Below are positions 1-13,699 of a stretch of DNA of 64,000 nt, piece by piece. Below the pieces are notes generated by a model. It did no database searches. It had not been told where the DNA came from and worked only from the letters and a program-made list of their open reading frames with translations. Origin of the DNA: Tubiluchus corallicola (taxonomy: Eukaryota; Priapulida; Priapulimorpha; Priapulimorphida; Tubiluchidae); the NCBI GenBank assembly GCA_030141605.1, contig JAQGDQ010002379.1, forward strand, positions 188,001 through 252,000, given 5' to 3'. The translations under genes were made by a program, and so were the position numbers. How positions within the stretch are numbered: position 1 is the stretch's first letter; the number at the start of each line of letters is the position of its first letter.

Positions 1-459
1 CAATTCTGCTTTTGCCGCTGATTTGCGCAAATCTTCATTGAAACGCCGCCTGGTGACAGTAATCATCAGCTGTCATTGGCACGGCCTTTGTTGTCATTAT
101 TCTTGAGTGACACTACAACAAGTCTACATAAGCCAAAAAAAATCTAAGTCCAAAAATGTATTAGAATGCGCAGTTAAGTGACGTTTCGTTCGAAATTCAA
201 AAATTTTACATAATTCTAATAAAATACCTCCTAGTGTGCATCATTCGTAGATAGATGTTGAAAATCCAAACTTGTTAGACATCTTATATGTAAAACCAAA
301 TTACCTGCAACACGTTTTAGTCATTGTGGTGACGTTTTTACTGACAGCAGCAAAGGACACAGTGAAGCGGAATTTAGTGATGGCAGTGGCGTTTGCTGCA
401 ATGATTATAATGAAACTAGGGTAACAGTGATAATTACGATGATGACGACGATGGTGATA
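1..459. other. No feature recognised
   Basis: AT-rich unique sequence. No gene, RNA or repeat end was seen. Confidence 0.5.
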
Positions 460-1372
<913 letters not shown>

Positions 1373-1389
1373 TGGTAATGCTGCTAACG

Positions 1390-2073
1390 ATAAAGATGGC
1401 GATGTGGCAGTGGTTAAGATAACGACTGAAATTTATGACACTTATTACAAATATCATATCACTTAGTTTAAGGGAATCAAACTGTGCTTAAAGCGAACAT
1501 TTCCTAAGAAGGGCAGGACTAACCTGCCCCGCTAATGCCCTATACGGTTTTAAGCAATATAGGATTTTGCGGTTATTGTCTTACGTGATTGCCGAAAAAA
1601 TTTCTCCTAGGCGGCCTCCCAGGGAACTCGGATTTCAGTGTTCAATAATCATTTCAACGCAACCTATTACGGCAAATTTCTATCATAATTTCTTAACGTT
1701 AAATGATTTATATTTGACATTTTGCGATATAAATCCCAAACGACTACACTGACAATAGACGTTCAAAATCACCTTGGATTTTGATTGTAATACAATCTTT
1801 GCACAGTAACTTCATATGTTTTTACCCAAAATTGACATTAGAATATTATAATATAATTTTATCGCTGCAAACTGACAGTATTTAGACACTCCTTCTAGAA
1901 GTGAAAATTGCTAGACATCTTTGAGCGAAATATATGAAGAAGAACAGGTGGAAGAACAAGAAAAAGAACAAAAAATGAAGGAAGAGAAGGAGAAGGAGGG
2001 CTGGTCTTATATATGCAACTGAGGAAGCGCAGGGGTAGATGGTTACGGTAGAGCCCTCTTCCCTCCTCCCATA
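1390..2073. other. No feature recognised
   Basis: Unique AT-rich sequence with a short GAAGAA-rich patch near 1935-2000. The 61- and 74-codon frames look random. Confidence 0.5.
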
Positions 2074-2150
2074 GCAAGTAAGTAAGATCTTTATTTACCA
2101 TAACAAATAATCGTAGCAAATAATTAAGAAACCTAATCAGTGAATGTTTT
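2074..2150 (-). mobile_element. Retrotransposon 3' terminus with short ACTT tail
   Basis: The minus strand gives GGTAAATAAAGATCTTACTTACTTGC, a poly(A)-signal-bearing end running into three (ACTT) units. No coding part is recognised upstream. Confidence 0.4.
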
Positions 2151-2231
2151 AAAAAACATACACTGTTAGAGGCAAATGAGACAATGGAAAAGCTAAACTA
2201 CACGTACAAATAACAAAACAGAACTTTAAAC

Positions 2232-2777
2232 TTAAAGGAAGACAGGATGATTTTTCATATACCACCCCATTTTCAAGTCTGATAAAACGTGTACATTTTA
2301 ACACAATTAATACTGCAAAAGCGTTTCTGATAATTAAATAATAGATTAAAAACTTAGATCCCAACTATTGATGACAGACACAAACTAACATAATTTTCAA
2401 CAACAAAAATATTCGACGAGCGTGTTGCACGTGTTGGCGAAAGCGAAAATTGAACTGCAGTACTACCGTAAGATATTCAGAATTTCAAATTTACCGTTGT
2501 GCTCACGCATGAGCTGTCGAACGTGTGTAGTTCGTCACAAACTAACACATCTGAACTGAGAGGTACAGCACCTGTTTTTGTGCAATGCGTTTCTAAAATG
2601 CAGGCGCTAGTGCCTCTCTAACTAGCGAATGGCGAAATGCGTGTAACAGCGAAGAACTAGTATCAAAAATGTGAAATTGTGTTTGTGTTGTAATAACTCT
2701 AGTACGTTTCCTTTCAATATTTTAAAGAATAGACTATTTTGACCTACAGTTTAAGATTGGGTCCGAATTTGCTTTAA
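2232..2777 (+). mobile_element. Repeat family A (TTAA-ended MITE), copy 1
   Basis: Begins TTAAAGGAAGACAGGATGA and ends GGGTCCGAATTTGCTTTAA. It aligns by eye along its length with 27360-27944, 38351-38962 and the partial copies. Shared blocks include the ATGATTTTTCATAT start, GCGTTTCTGATAAT, ATGCAGGCGCTAGTGCC, ACTAGCGAATGGCGAAATG and AGATTGGGTCC. It has no coding capacity. Confidence 0.75.
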
Positions 2778-2859
2778 ACTTTACATATTAACAAACTGAC
2801 TAAGATCAGGTATTGAATTAAAAATGAGTAGTCCTAGAAACACGACCAGAAAGATCTGT

Positions 2860-2960
2860 TCATGTGGAACATGACTAGTAAATTCCCAACACAAGTGGGA
2901 GTCGAACCCAAAACCTTTGAATCAGCACACATAGAAAGACGACCACTGCAAATTACTGTA
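2860..2960 (-). mobile_element. tRNA-derived SINE-like unit
   Basis: The minus strand holds a perfect B box GGTTCGACTCC (2898-2908) and an A-box-like TTTGCAGTGGTC (2941-2952) at tRNA spacing. It is followed by CACTTGTGTTGGGAATTTAC. It does not fold into a full tRNA by eye. Confidence 0.5.
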
Positions 2961-3048
2961 AATAAATTTGATAAATAAAATAAACGAATTTGCAGATAAA
3001 TACATAGAGCTTACAAAGAACACACTTTTGACTCCTGTTCGTTTATCT

Positions 3049-3176
3049 GCCGCCATCTTGTTGCAGACAAAGTTTGCTGGTATATCCCTCCAGTGACCCT
3101 GTGTTTCCACAAATTTCCCTTCTTTTTGTGGGAACAGCGGGAAAAATTGCTATTTAAATTTTGCGGCAATGGCGGC
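3049..3176 (+). promoter_or_regulatory. Possible promoter patch with two YY1-like motifs
   Basis: The reverse complement of 3049-3060 is CAAGATGGCGGC, a full match to the YY1 consensus. A second, near-consensus CAATGGCGGC lies at 3166-3175 on the plus strand. Such motifs are typical near animal transcription starts. The 55-codon candidate lies about 0.6 kb downstream. No TATA box or CpG-rich block is visible, so the role is inferred. Confidence 0.25.
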
Positions 3177-3752
3177 ATTTCTATACACATTGATTGAGTT
3201 GAAATTTTAAATTATAAATTAATTCATAATTTAAGCGTTTGTTGATTATTCAGCGGTAGATCAAGAATTACTGGACATTTAAGAGAAATTAAACTTGGCA
3301 CGATTACTGCGCCATTTTCAGTCATTTTTCCTTTGTAAATAATTAGTCTTGTAAACAGAAATTCATCGACGTTTCGTTTCACGTTCAATGTCGCTAAATT
3401 TCTGTTAAATTTCTGTTAAAAAGAATAATAATTGCAACTGAGGTATACATTATGGGTATGCATATGGCCTTATATTTATTTTCTTAATACTAATGCCATT
3501 TTGACTTGGAATATTTGCCCATTGGACTATACATTTACTAACCTTTTTTTAAATGTTTAGCTTACTAATCCTCTGTTCTTTGTGGAAATATTTATTTTAT
3601 TTGTCATGCAGTAAATGTCCTAAATAGTGATTTTTAATTAAGCTTTGTTTATTGCATTTGTTTATTGTTTGTTTGTGGCATTTATTGTAGTATTAAAACA
3701 CAAGGATTGTCAATAATTACTTTATGAGATCAGATCTATTAAACTAAGCAAA

Positions 3753-3920
3753 ATGACAAATTTTCTTTTTAACGATGCCAAGAAGCCTACAAAGCATCCA
3801 CCACCACCATCATCCAATGAATCACACGTCCAGGGACATGATTCTGCTCACCTCTCTATGCCAGGTCTCCCTGCTCGCCGCAGTGCCCCAAGTGCATTTA
3901 TTTCTAAGGATCAATGCTGA
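3753..3920 (+). CDS. Candidate small coding segment, 55 codons, proline-rich; function unknown
   Basis: Not recognised. Seen: ATG at 3753 and TGA at 3918-3920. The product begins MTNFLFNDAKKPTKH, then a PPPPSS stretch, then a Ser/His/Pro-rich tail (APSAFISKDQC). The composition is more protein-like than the surrounding AT-rich DNA, and the frame differs from the overlapping ATG at 3775. Upstream are two acceptor-like sites (AG at about 3610-3611 and 3688-3689, each after a T-rich tract) and YY1-like GCCGCCATCTTG at 3049-3060, so a first coding exon is conceivable. Against it: no good GT donor closes the frame and the start context is weak. It could also be a retro-copy or chance. It is immediately followed by a dead retrotransposon tail. 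Confidence 0.3.
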   Translation: MTNFLFNDAKKPTKHPPPPSSNESHVQGHDSAHLSMPGLPARRSAPSAFISKDQC

Positions 3921-3967
3921 AGTGTTTAAATCTTTCTGTGCAAAATCTAAATATGTTAACATTTGTC

Positions 3968-4280
3968 CCCTGCAGGTTTTTTAGCTGGTTCTATGGCTTG
4001 TTGAAGAGCTATCTTCACTGGAATATCATCAGGTAGTCTAAACATATGCCCAATCCATCTTAAACGGCGTCTTTTTATTTTTCTTGTCCAAGGTTCTTCT
4101 TTTATTTTTTTCATATAGATCTTTGTTTGAAATTTTCTTTGGCCATCTAATACCCAAAATGTTTCTGTAATTTCGCCTTTGAAACACATCGATTTCAAAA
4201 TACGGCCACTCTTTCACTGCGCCAAAACAATGGTACAAATCTTTTTGATTGCCGAAAGTCACTAAATCACTCACATTCAA
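3968..4280 (-). pseudogene. Dead non-LTR retrotransposon reverse transcriptase C-terminal tail (frameshifted)
   Basis: Two minus-strand frames carry successive pieces of one familiar tail. The first frame has DVFQRRNYRNILGIRWP and ISNKDLYEK. The second has RKIKRRRLRWIGHMFRLPDD. These match the RxLRxILGIxWxDxISNxxLYE...RRRxRWIGHxLRMPDD pattern at the C-terminus of RTE-like/endonuclease-type reverse transcriptases. The frame change falls near 4110-4140. No RT catalytic domain is present, so this is a 5'-truncated decayed copy. Confidence 0.8.
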
Positions 4281-4289
4281 CTCAATTTA

Positions 4290-5410
4290 TTCACACCTAT
4301 TGTGAACTGAAATATACGTAAAATAAATAAAAATACATAGGATGTTTAAAAAATAAAGATATAGTGTTAGTTTCTTGCTTGAAATAGGTTTCAATTGCTT
4401 CTATTCGTGTTTCCGGAAGCTTAGTGCGTTTTCATTTCATTTGATAAGTAAAAGTATGTAAATATGTTAAAAAAAACTCATTTCTGGTATTTACTGGTTT
4501 CGATACAGTAAGTTTATACAGCCAAATTCGCTTGTGCAATTGAATAGAATTGATTCACGCGATTTCACGTTGTATATCACGCAATAAAAACTGTTTGTTT
4601 TGTCATTTATCTTGTATGTCTGAAATTGTTTCAACAAATTTTAAATCTCCATCAGAGCATACATTAATCAAAACGTCAAGGACCAATTATAGAAGTATTT
4701 ACACTCTAAATCATCATCATCATATGCCCATTACGTCTATTGTGTCTCTATTGCAGAACTCTAAAATAAAAGAAATCTTCTCTCAAGACAGGTAAACGCA
4801 GCAGTAATCAAGCAAAAAACTAGATACTGCTATGCCAGTGACTTGTCAGTGATCGAAATAACACAATATGGAATATCTTCAAAATACTGAAATGGAAAAG
4901 CTTTATTGATTTGTTACTTTTTGAACGCTCTGCCTTTATCACAACTCGATGACTTTAGCCAATCAAAACAAAGTCATTTTCTCATAACTAATAAAAAGAA
5001 TAAATTCATGTCCAGGACGTTTTGCGCGTCTGAAACGACGCAGGCAGTTTTGCAAGACGTTTTAATACTTTTCCTCCTTTGAAGTCCGTCTCCTGTGGAA
5101 TTTATAGTTCGCTTAATTGAGAAGTTGTTTGTATATGGTCTGCATACTGTAATAAATTTCCTTATTCAACTAAACTCCATGTTAAATTGTTTCGCAATTT
5201 CTACTAGCGCAGCATCAAAATAAATTGCGTATATTTTTTGCACGTACAATAATTCAAGAGAGTTGCAGCGTCGTTATATTTCTGCATGAGGAATTCATCT
5301 AAACAGATAAGTATTAGAACGCAATTTATGCGGTGAAATTGTTTACATCTTATAACTTTAATCGTCGTCGCCATCGCCGCCACAAGAGATGCCAAAGAAG
5401 AGCGCACAAA
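4290..5410. other. No feature recognised
   Basis: AT-rich. Frames of 60-80 codons have no domain-like features. Confidence 0.5.
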
Positions 5411-6225
<815 letters not shown>

Positions 6226-6759
6226 CTGAAAAGTGTTTTCTTATGCTTTAAATAACCGTTTCCAACGTTTGACCGCACGCTAAGCATGACAGGTTTGATG
6301 AAACGTAAGGCTTCCGCCAAGGTATAAAATTTAAGAAAATTAATCATCACTGAAAACCAATTCGACTAAAGGTTCTAAAATTTTATTAAAACTGATGAGA
6401 TGTTGAACTAATTGAAAAAGGGGAACACATATAAATGTTCACCGCTATCTAATAGACTTCTGAAACAACTAAAAACTTCACAAGCTTCCCTGTTACGGGC
6501 GTCACGTGACAGTCTGTACTTGTTACTTGCATGATATGATGACGTTCACGGTGACATTCGTCGACAAGCACTGAACCGAACGTGTGCTTACAGACATCCC
6601 ATAACTAAAGCCCTGAGGAGCTCGCAAATTCTGAATTAAAGTATATATACGTATTTGGCAGGAAAACGAAAAATTTTTGCAAACTATAAACCGCATTCAG
6701 TGAATTTGCAAAATACTGCAGCTTTCTTTGATACTTATTTAAGACCCATCAGACTTTCT

Positions 6760-7050
<291 letters not shown>

Positions 7051-7094
7051 TTTTAAACTAGTTTCCGAAGCTGGCAGGTCTTTCAAAAGAATAA

Positions 7095-7300
7095 ACAGAA
7101 ATAGCTCAATCGGCTGCAAGCTGTTTTTCCATGTCGAAGGTTGCCGGTTCAATTCCGCGTTTAGCAGTTAGCTTAAAGCAGTTAGAAATAAAAACAATGT
7201 TTACTGGAACTTTCTTCATGTATTGAACAAACAGGGTCAAGTTTCTGCAACACAGAAAAAAGGTTAACTCCACCCAGCGAATATAACGACGCATATATGC
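7095..7300 (+). mobile_element. tRNA-derived SINE-like unit
   Basis: A box TAGCTCAATCGG (7102-7113, one mismatch to consensus) and a perfect B box GGTTCAATTCC (7146-7156), 44 bases apart, as in a tRNA. The sequence continues about 140 bp with no terminator. It sits next to the ATTC/GATT arrays. Confidence 0.5.
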
Positions 7301-7544
7301 TTCACCCAGGTATATCAGCCCGTCGGCTACATAGTGAGACGGGGAGATGGAGACATTAACCCAGACAATCTAGAACCTGTAGTTGCTCAATGGCTGGAAC
7401 CATGTACTCTGTGTGTGTCATATAATCGCTCATCTTAGACAACTACCTAAATATTCTGACATCGACACATCATCGCTGACATCAATATTAGCACATAATG
7501 ATACCGCTAAACAAGTGGAAAATGTACATAGATGTTCGTTGTTA

Positions 7545-7990
7545 TTTAGTTTAAAAATAATTTATTATAGGATTGGATCAGACAGTTTGAACAACATTAT
7601 TTAGGATCCTCATCACAACAGACTTTATACACTATTTACAAAAACATTTACAGTAAGAATAGACTATAACTACACAAGCTGACAAGTTTTACTACAAGAT
7701 TACATTAGACATTAGTAGAAAATGACGGTTAGAAAATATTAATGTACGAATATTTAAGACTGATGCATTTCATATCAGATAGAAACTACTGGAAGCGTTT
7801 AGTACGTAATATAAAGTCATGTAGGCATTGGAATATTGTACAGTTAGCAACATAGTTAAGTTCATCTTTTCCGAATAATAACAATTTCAACAGATCATTA
7901 GTTCCTAAGGCAGCTATATTAAGGTTGTCGGGCAGAAGTTGCTATTTCAGCGAATGCCTTTGTATATTTAGACATACGAAAACTATTTTG
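7545..7990 (-). pseudogene. Non-LTR retrotransposon C-terminal tail and 3'UTR (degenerate)
   Basis: The minus strand between about 7985 and 7789 can be read as LLPDNLNIAALGTNDLLKLL, then FGKDELNYVANCTIFQCLHD and FILRTKRFQ, with stops just before and after. The pattern of a leucine-rich helix, ..N..I...V..FI..T.RF is shared with the tail at 20072-20368. The downstream 3'UTR ends in a CCTATAATAAATTATTTTTAAA signal near 7545-7570. Confidence 0.6.
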
Positions 7991-8129
7991 CATTACTATT
8001 GTATAATATTGCTGCGTATAATAGTACTTGCATTTTGCTAAAAGTGTTTTTTAATATGCACCCAGTTTGCATTTACGTGACGTCACTGATGTAGCAGTAA
8101 GGAACATGCCTTGTTACGAACTTCTTACA

Positions 8130-8198
8130 GCTACCTTGCAATTTGTAATTTTATTATAATTTTGTTGGTCAATAAATTACATACATACGTAGGTAAGT
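8130..8198 (+). mobile_element. Retrotransposon 3' terminus with short ACAT tail
   Basis: GTTGGTCAATAAATTACATACATACG: AATAAA followed directly by a short ACAT repeat. The upstream sequence is unrecognised. Confidence 0.35.
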
Positions 8199-8473
8199 GA
8201 CGCCCGCAGCATTTTTGATACGCCACAAATTGCGTAACGTGCAATTTGCGCATGTACATTAAGTGCATTACTAAAATAACGCAAATGGATTATAAGGTAA
8301 TTTCGATGCCATTTATGGCAAAACAGAAAGCCTATGCTTGCGGCAGGCTAGTGTTAACAATTTTGAAGTAATTCGACGTAAAATTTTAACATTTATGAAA
8401 ATGTCGGTCTAATTAACTTAATTTATACAAGCGAACAAAAACATAACTTGAGGAAATGAGTTAAAGTGTTAAT

Positions 8474-8698
<225 letters not shown>

Positions 8699-8699
8699 A

Positions 8700-10320
8700 C
8701 TTTTAAAACAGCAATCCGTTTTCAAAACACAAAAATTAAAAACAAAATCACAATTATTGTACATTAAGTTGTTTGTCTTTAAAACATTTGAAAGATCACG
8801 TTTCGTAAACAACAACACTGCGCATTACAGTCAAACTACACTGAATTAAACTAGACGCATCGACGCATGCACACTGCCATCTGTTTGAATACGTAATTTC
8901 GCGTGCAATTTAGATTTTGTTTTGGAAGATTTTGCAAAAAAAGTTTCTAAAATATTGCTAAATTAAACGCCTCTGGGTCTGTTTTTGCCAGCGCAGACTC
9001 AAGGTCTTAAAATGGCTGGCTTAAAATGTGACTAGGACAAGAACAAACTAATTGGCAAAACTTGAAAAGGTTGGGCAACTAAACTTACACAGCTTATAAC
9101 ACTCAAGGGAAATAAAAATTTTGGAGGGATGCTCGGTGACCTATGGTGGGTCAGTCAGGGTGGTAGTTGTTGGCTGCTTAAACTACAGGTGTTTGAAACT
9201 GAGTTACATAATAAAGTGTGTAGAGATTTAATACACGCCTCTAAATTGGTCACTCCAAGTGAGTGGGCGCGGCTGACAGAAGCCAAAATGTAAAATAAGG
9301 AGTCACAGGTTCGATGACCTGTTAAGAAATTACCAGCAGCCAAATTTTTGTTTTACAAAGTAGATACCTGAGGGCATTCTTATAGTAAACAGAGATTCTA
9401 TCGAATAACGTTTAGAATTCAATAAGTAATTAAACAATGTTCAAGTCAGTTGACGGAGAAAGAAAAAACTTCAGAGACATTATACTGGGAGCCGACTAGG
9501 GCACAGATCCTAAATTTTAGACTAAGCTTTTCAACATGTCTGTGAGCAGAATCCGCCAGTCTTATTTAAACGAACCAACTGAGATTGCACCAGCAAATGG
9601 TGCATTATTACATATGTACCAGCGAAATTACATGTTCTCTTAGCAGAATTAGCCAGTTTTATTTAAAAGAACCAACCGAAATGCACCGACAAATTTGCAA
9701 AACATGCCGACACAAGAAAATGGGTTAACAGAAAAGACATTTTTGACGTAAGCATACAGCTCGAAGACTTTGGGAGTCTGGAAAAGAGTTTCATAACCTA
9801 TATTGGATAACTTATAAATCATATTCCTGGTGGCAATTGCCCGAAATGATACGTTGACGGTCGGTAATTTGGACAATACAAACGTCAAATATAATAAAAA
9901 TGAAGTGGATAAATACATCAAAGTTTTATGGAGTAGAAAAATACAACATGTAAACCAGTAGACCGGTAATCCGCAAGAGATAATTCCTGTGTGGCTTAGA
10001 AAATAATGACATTCGGACCATTTACAGAAAGAGAGACACTAATGTATATAGATATTGTAAAAGAACTAACCCAAAATGATCTTATAGTAAACTGATTATA
10101 CAGGATACTGTGTTATATACGAATGACATTAGCTTAACATTATTTATGTATGTAGAAGCTACAACATATACTATTTGTACATACAGTATAACATGTATAA
10201 ACAATGTACGCAATTATTAGATATATAATTAGAATTAATAAATCATAATGCAGTATTGTTAGCTTGTTTAGTAAGAAATTGTAACTGTGAAGAATTTAAT
10301 GTAAAAATTTATTCAATGTA
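8700..10320. other. Mostly unrecognised; possible SINE trace near 9245-9345
   Basis: A B-box-like GGTTCGATGAC at 9308-9318 is the only landmark. AATTAGCCAGTTTTATTTAAA and AATCCGCCAGTCTTATTTAAA (about 9645 and 9550) are similar, suggesting a small decayed duplication. Confidence 0.4.
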
Positions 10321-10329
10321 CATAATGTA

Positions 10330-10437
10330 AAGATTCATTTAACATTTTTGTACTTATGTGCCCTGCAAATAGCGGGCTTATTGTATCATTTTCAATAAAG
10401 ATTTTTAATAATAATAATAATAACAATAATAATAATT
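10330..10437 (+). mobile_element. Retrotransposon 3' terminus with (AAT)n tail
   Basis: TGCAAATAGCGGGCTTATTG ... TTTTCAATAAAGATTTTTAATAATAATAA. The polyadenylation signal is followed by an AAT tract at about 10409-10437. The GCGGGCTTATT block is typical of CR1/RTE-like 3' ends in my memory. Coding sequence upstream is not recognised. Confidence 0.5.
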
Positions 10438-11449
10438 CCTGGTGGGGGACACTTTCAGCAGGTCAACCAGCAACTTTTAGTTTGTGATTAAAAGTCAAAG
10501 GCCAATTCGCAAAATTACATCTCAAACACTAGAGGAATAAAGTTCAAAACTTAATAGTATTAAGCAACAGATTAGTGTGAGGACAGATTATAGAAGGAAT
10601 CCCCGGCAGCACTGAATGTGTGATTGAGTTCAAAAGCTAATTTCTCAACTGACAAATAGCTTAAACAGTAACGAAAACTCAACATGTGGAATAAAAGCAA
10701 GCCAATTAATAAGTAAATTGACGCGACGAAAATGTTAACGCCCTTCACTTGCAAGCCTTTGAGTTTCGTACAGTCTATCTGTGACGCTGCAGGACAGTGT
10801 CTTGCAACCCAGATCTATTTACTTCATTATTACCTGAACAAAATGTCGCAGGTTGTATTTAAGTACAGTGATCGGAAACATGCATTGCCGAATTTTGATG
10901 ATTAATCGCTAAAATAATTTTTGCTTGAATTAACGACTATGAATCCACTATGAGCTCATTGATTTGCCCTCACTGCCCCAAGTTTTTTTTAAATCAATTT
11001 GTGAAACGCAATGCTTCCTCGCTTTCCAGGTGCTAAACTCTGACCGTATAACAGACGTACAAACAAAGTCTTTTTCAACATTTTATTCGCGAAATATCAC
11101 AATTACAACTTACGGGCAAAGGCTCGTGTTGCACAAGCTAAAGTTTTTAATCCTTTGGAGCTTAACGACACCACATTATTCAAAACTTAATAATGTTATT
11201 GAGCGCATAGCTGTGTTGTTTGAATACAATAGTATAGCACTATTACTCTTCCCTCCATTTTGCAAAAAAATCTTTGAGAGGCACAATAAATGCAAGTTTA
11301 AAGCAGCGCAGAAAACATTTTTTAAATTTAAGCTCAAATGAGTCTGCTGTAATTGGCGTAAATTTAGCGTAAAATTGCTGAGATACATAATTACGGCACA
11401 CGTTATAGACTGAACTATCACTACATACAGTGCAACACTAATGTTAGAA

Positions 11450-11860
11450 AATTTTCTATTAAATACAATGGAATTCAATTGCTCCAGCTATTAAAAATGC
11501 CAACTCGCTGCCCATATTTAAAAAAATTTATAAATTAAACTTACTTGAAACGTATAACTGATCACTCAATCATGATTTGTTGTTTTTCATTTTCAAAAAC
11601 TTCCCCTCTAGTATAATAATATTTTTATTACTTCCCACCCGTATTTATATTTGTATATATTGTAATATTGTATCTGTATATATTGTAATTTTTTCGTAAC
11701 TAATTCTAGTGGCCTACCATAAGCTAGCTTCTTAGGTCTCTAGCGCAGAATTCATGAATTGTATCATAAGTTTGTATTAACAAAAACTGATTATCGATGC
11801 ACATGTAATGTATATGTATATGTTTATTGCGAAATAAATCTATTAAATCTAAAAAAAATC
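11450..11860 (+). pseudogene. Non-LTR retrotransposon last codons and 3'UTR
   Basis: From 11469 the plus strand reads WNSIAPAIKNANSLPIFKKI, then YKLNLLETYN and a stop at about 11562. This fits the WNSL.........SL..FK..L tail of CR1-like ORF2. An in-frame stop lies just upstream, so the copy is decayed. The 3'UTR ends in GCGAAATAAATCTATTAAATC and an A-run near 11860. The 125-codon frame ending at 11341 may be older remains of the same element, but I could not align it. Confidence 0.65.
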
Positions 11861-12402
11861 TGACCAGTTGCATTTTATCTGTGTTTTATCACATACGCGT
11901 GTGCATTGTTAAGTACGTATGAGATACCCGTGACGACCGCCAAAACGAACACAGCTTGTTTCACCTGCACAAAGCTTTTCATTATGGCATGGTATTTTAA
12001 ATATGGTCTGGTTATCAGTAATATCTACATTTGGCACCCAATCATGTGTTTCGTTCAGTCAGTGCTGCTTTAAATCTAGGAAGCCACAACAACAACGGAG
12101 CAATAATCATTTAACTAACCGAAGTCTAATACATTCTGAAATGTAGCAGTTTAACTGCTGCCAGCGTTTAACCTTTTCCAAACTTAAATCATTTAATCCA
12201 GGCCATTATCCCGGGCCACAAATTTCCATCTTTATTGCTCGCCGCATAATAACCGCCTAACACCTCACGACAATTTATGTAAAATATAAGCCGGTGCCGA
12301 CATTTCCGTTTGTGAGCACTATGCTGTGTTTTGTTGCTATGCTGTAATGGCTGATGCAGTCTGTTCAGCTTGAGAAGGGGGATTGGGGAGCAGTGAAAGA
12401 CA

Positions 12403-12643
<241 letters not shown>

Positions 12644-12717
12644 TACCATTTTGTTTTCACAATAACACGTATAAAATAGACTAAACATGACCCATAAGTC
12701 CGAAGCGGTGTTTTATC

Positions 12718-12994
12718 CAGTGCCGTATTCACACTTGGTGAGGATATAAGCACTATATAAGGCTCTGAGGCCCTCTTTTTTTAAATTTCGCCAATTGGTC
12801 CCAGAAAACTTGAAAATATGCGTGGCTTAATTATTTATAGCAAAGAGAACAATACACTTGACTAAAACATTACTAAATTATTACTTAAATATAAAAATGG
12901 GTATAAAACCCAATCTGGAACCTTGTTGAGGCCCCATGTAGATTGTGAGGCCCTAAGCTGTCGCTTACTCAGCTGATACCTAAACCCGGCGCAG
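12718..12994. mobile_element. 277-bp hAT-like MITE, perfect 8-bp TSD, decayed TIRs
   Basis: GTTTTATC flanks both sides (12710-12717 and 12995-13002). The left end is CAGTGCCGTATTCAC, close to the CAGTGCCGTA-type hAT terminus I know. The right end (ACCCGGCGCAG) matches its complement only partly, about 9 of 14 bases. The interior contains GAGGCCC repeats and no coding capacity. It inserted just beside the GA microsatellite. Confidence 0.75.
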
Positions 12995-13002
12995 GTTTTA
13001 TC

Positions 13003-13085
13003 TTAGTCAGGCAAGTGATTAGTACGCATTCAACAAACGTGGGTGAATGCTAAGTTTGATCCCCTTGTGTTACATAACAGGAAAT
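13003..13085 (+). mobile_element. Weak tRNA-like SINE fragment
   Basis: CAAGTGATTAGTACGC (A-box-like), AAGTTTGATCCCC (B-box-like) and CTTGTGTTACATAACAGGAA resemble the unit at 2860-2960 (ACTCCCACTTGTGTTGGGAA). It begins right after the TSD of the 12718-12994 element. Confidence 0.3.
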
Positions 13086-13609
13086 AAAAGTTTTGCTTAT
13101 GAAATTTTTACAAATTACAGCAGGGTTCCAGAATTGGTCAGCTTCGACTTTAGAGGTCAAACAGATCATTCGGGAGGTCTAAAGTAGGTTTAAAAGAGGG
13201 TCGAAAACTGACATTCGTATAGAAAATAAAAATACATAAAATACTAAGATAAAATATAATTTGTTTATACATTAATGCCTAACTCATATATAATCATAAT
13301 TCATAAGTCTTGATTATCTATTTATTTTATATTCAGTTTGCTAGTACACAATGATATCCATATTATGTTGTTATTATTATGGTAATAATTTATGATTAAT
13401 TGGAACCAAAAGGCAATGGACCGTTATAGTACCAATGTTTCTATATTTGGATAAATTGACTTACATTTTCTTTCCCTTTATCGTGTTCTATTATTTAAAA
13501 GACTCGATGTAATCATCATCAACACTGAAATCTTTTGATATTTGAAATTTTTTTAGTTCATTTTACTTCAAAACTGGGTTGTGGCAACGTTAGATAGAGT
13601 GTCCCGGGC

Positions 13610-13690
13610 TTCCTAGTTACTTCATTTCCTGTCCTATTCACTTACGTCATTTCCTAGTTACGTCACTTCCTGTCCTACTCACTTACGCCA
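13610..13690 (+). repeat. 41-bp tandem duplication
   Basis: TTCCTAGTTAC...CACTTACG(T/C)CA occurs twice, at 13610-13650 and 13651-13690, with about four mismatches. An internal TTCCTGTCCTA sub-motif makes it a small cluster of TTACGTCA-like words. Confidence 0.9.
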
Positions 13691-13699
13691 GATTTCATG

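Noticed and set aside
7102-7156. Functional tRNA gene
   Set aside because: A and B boxes are good but the acceptor stem does not pair by eye and there is no T-run terminator. Classed as SINE-like.
10964-11478. 125-codon frame and opposite 100-codon frame as a gene
   Set aside because: Open on both strands in AT-rich DNA just upstream of a LINE tail. I could not align it to any family.
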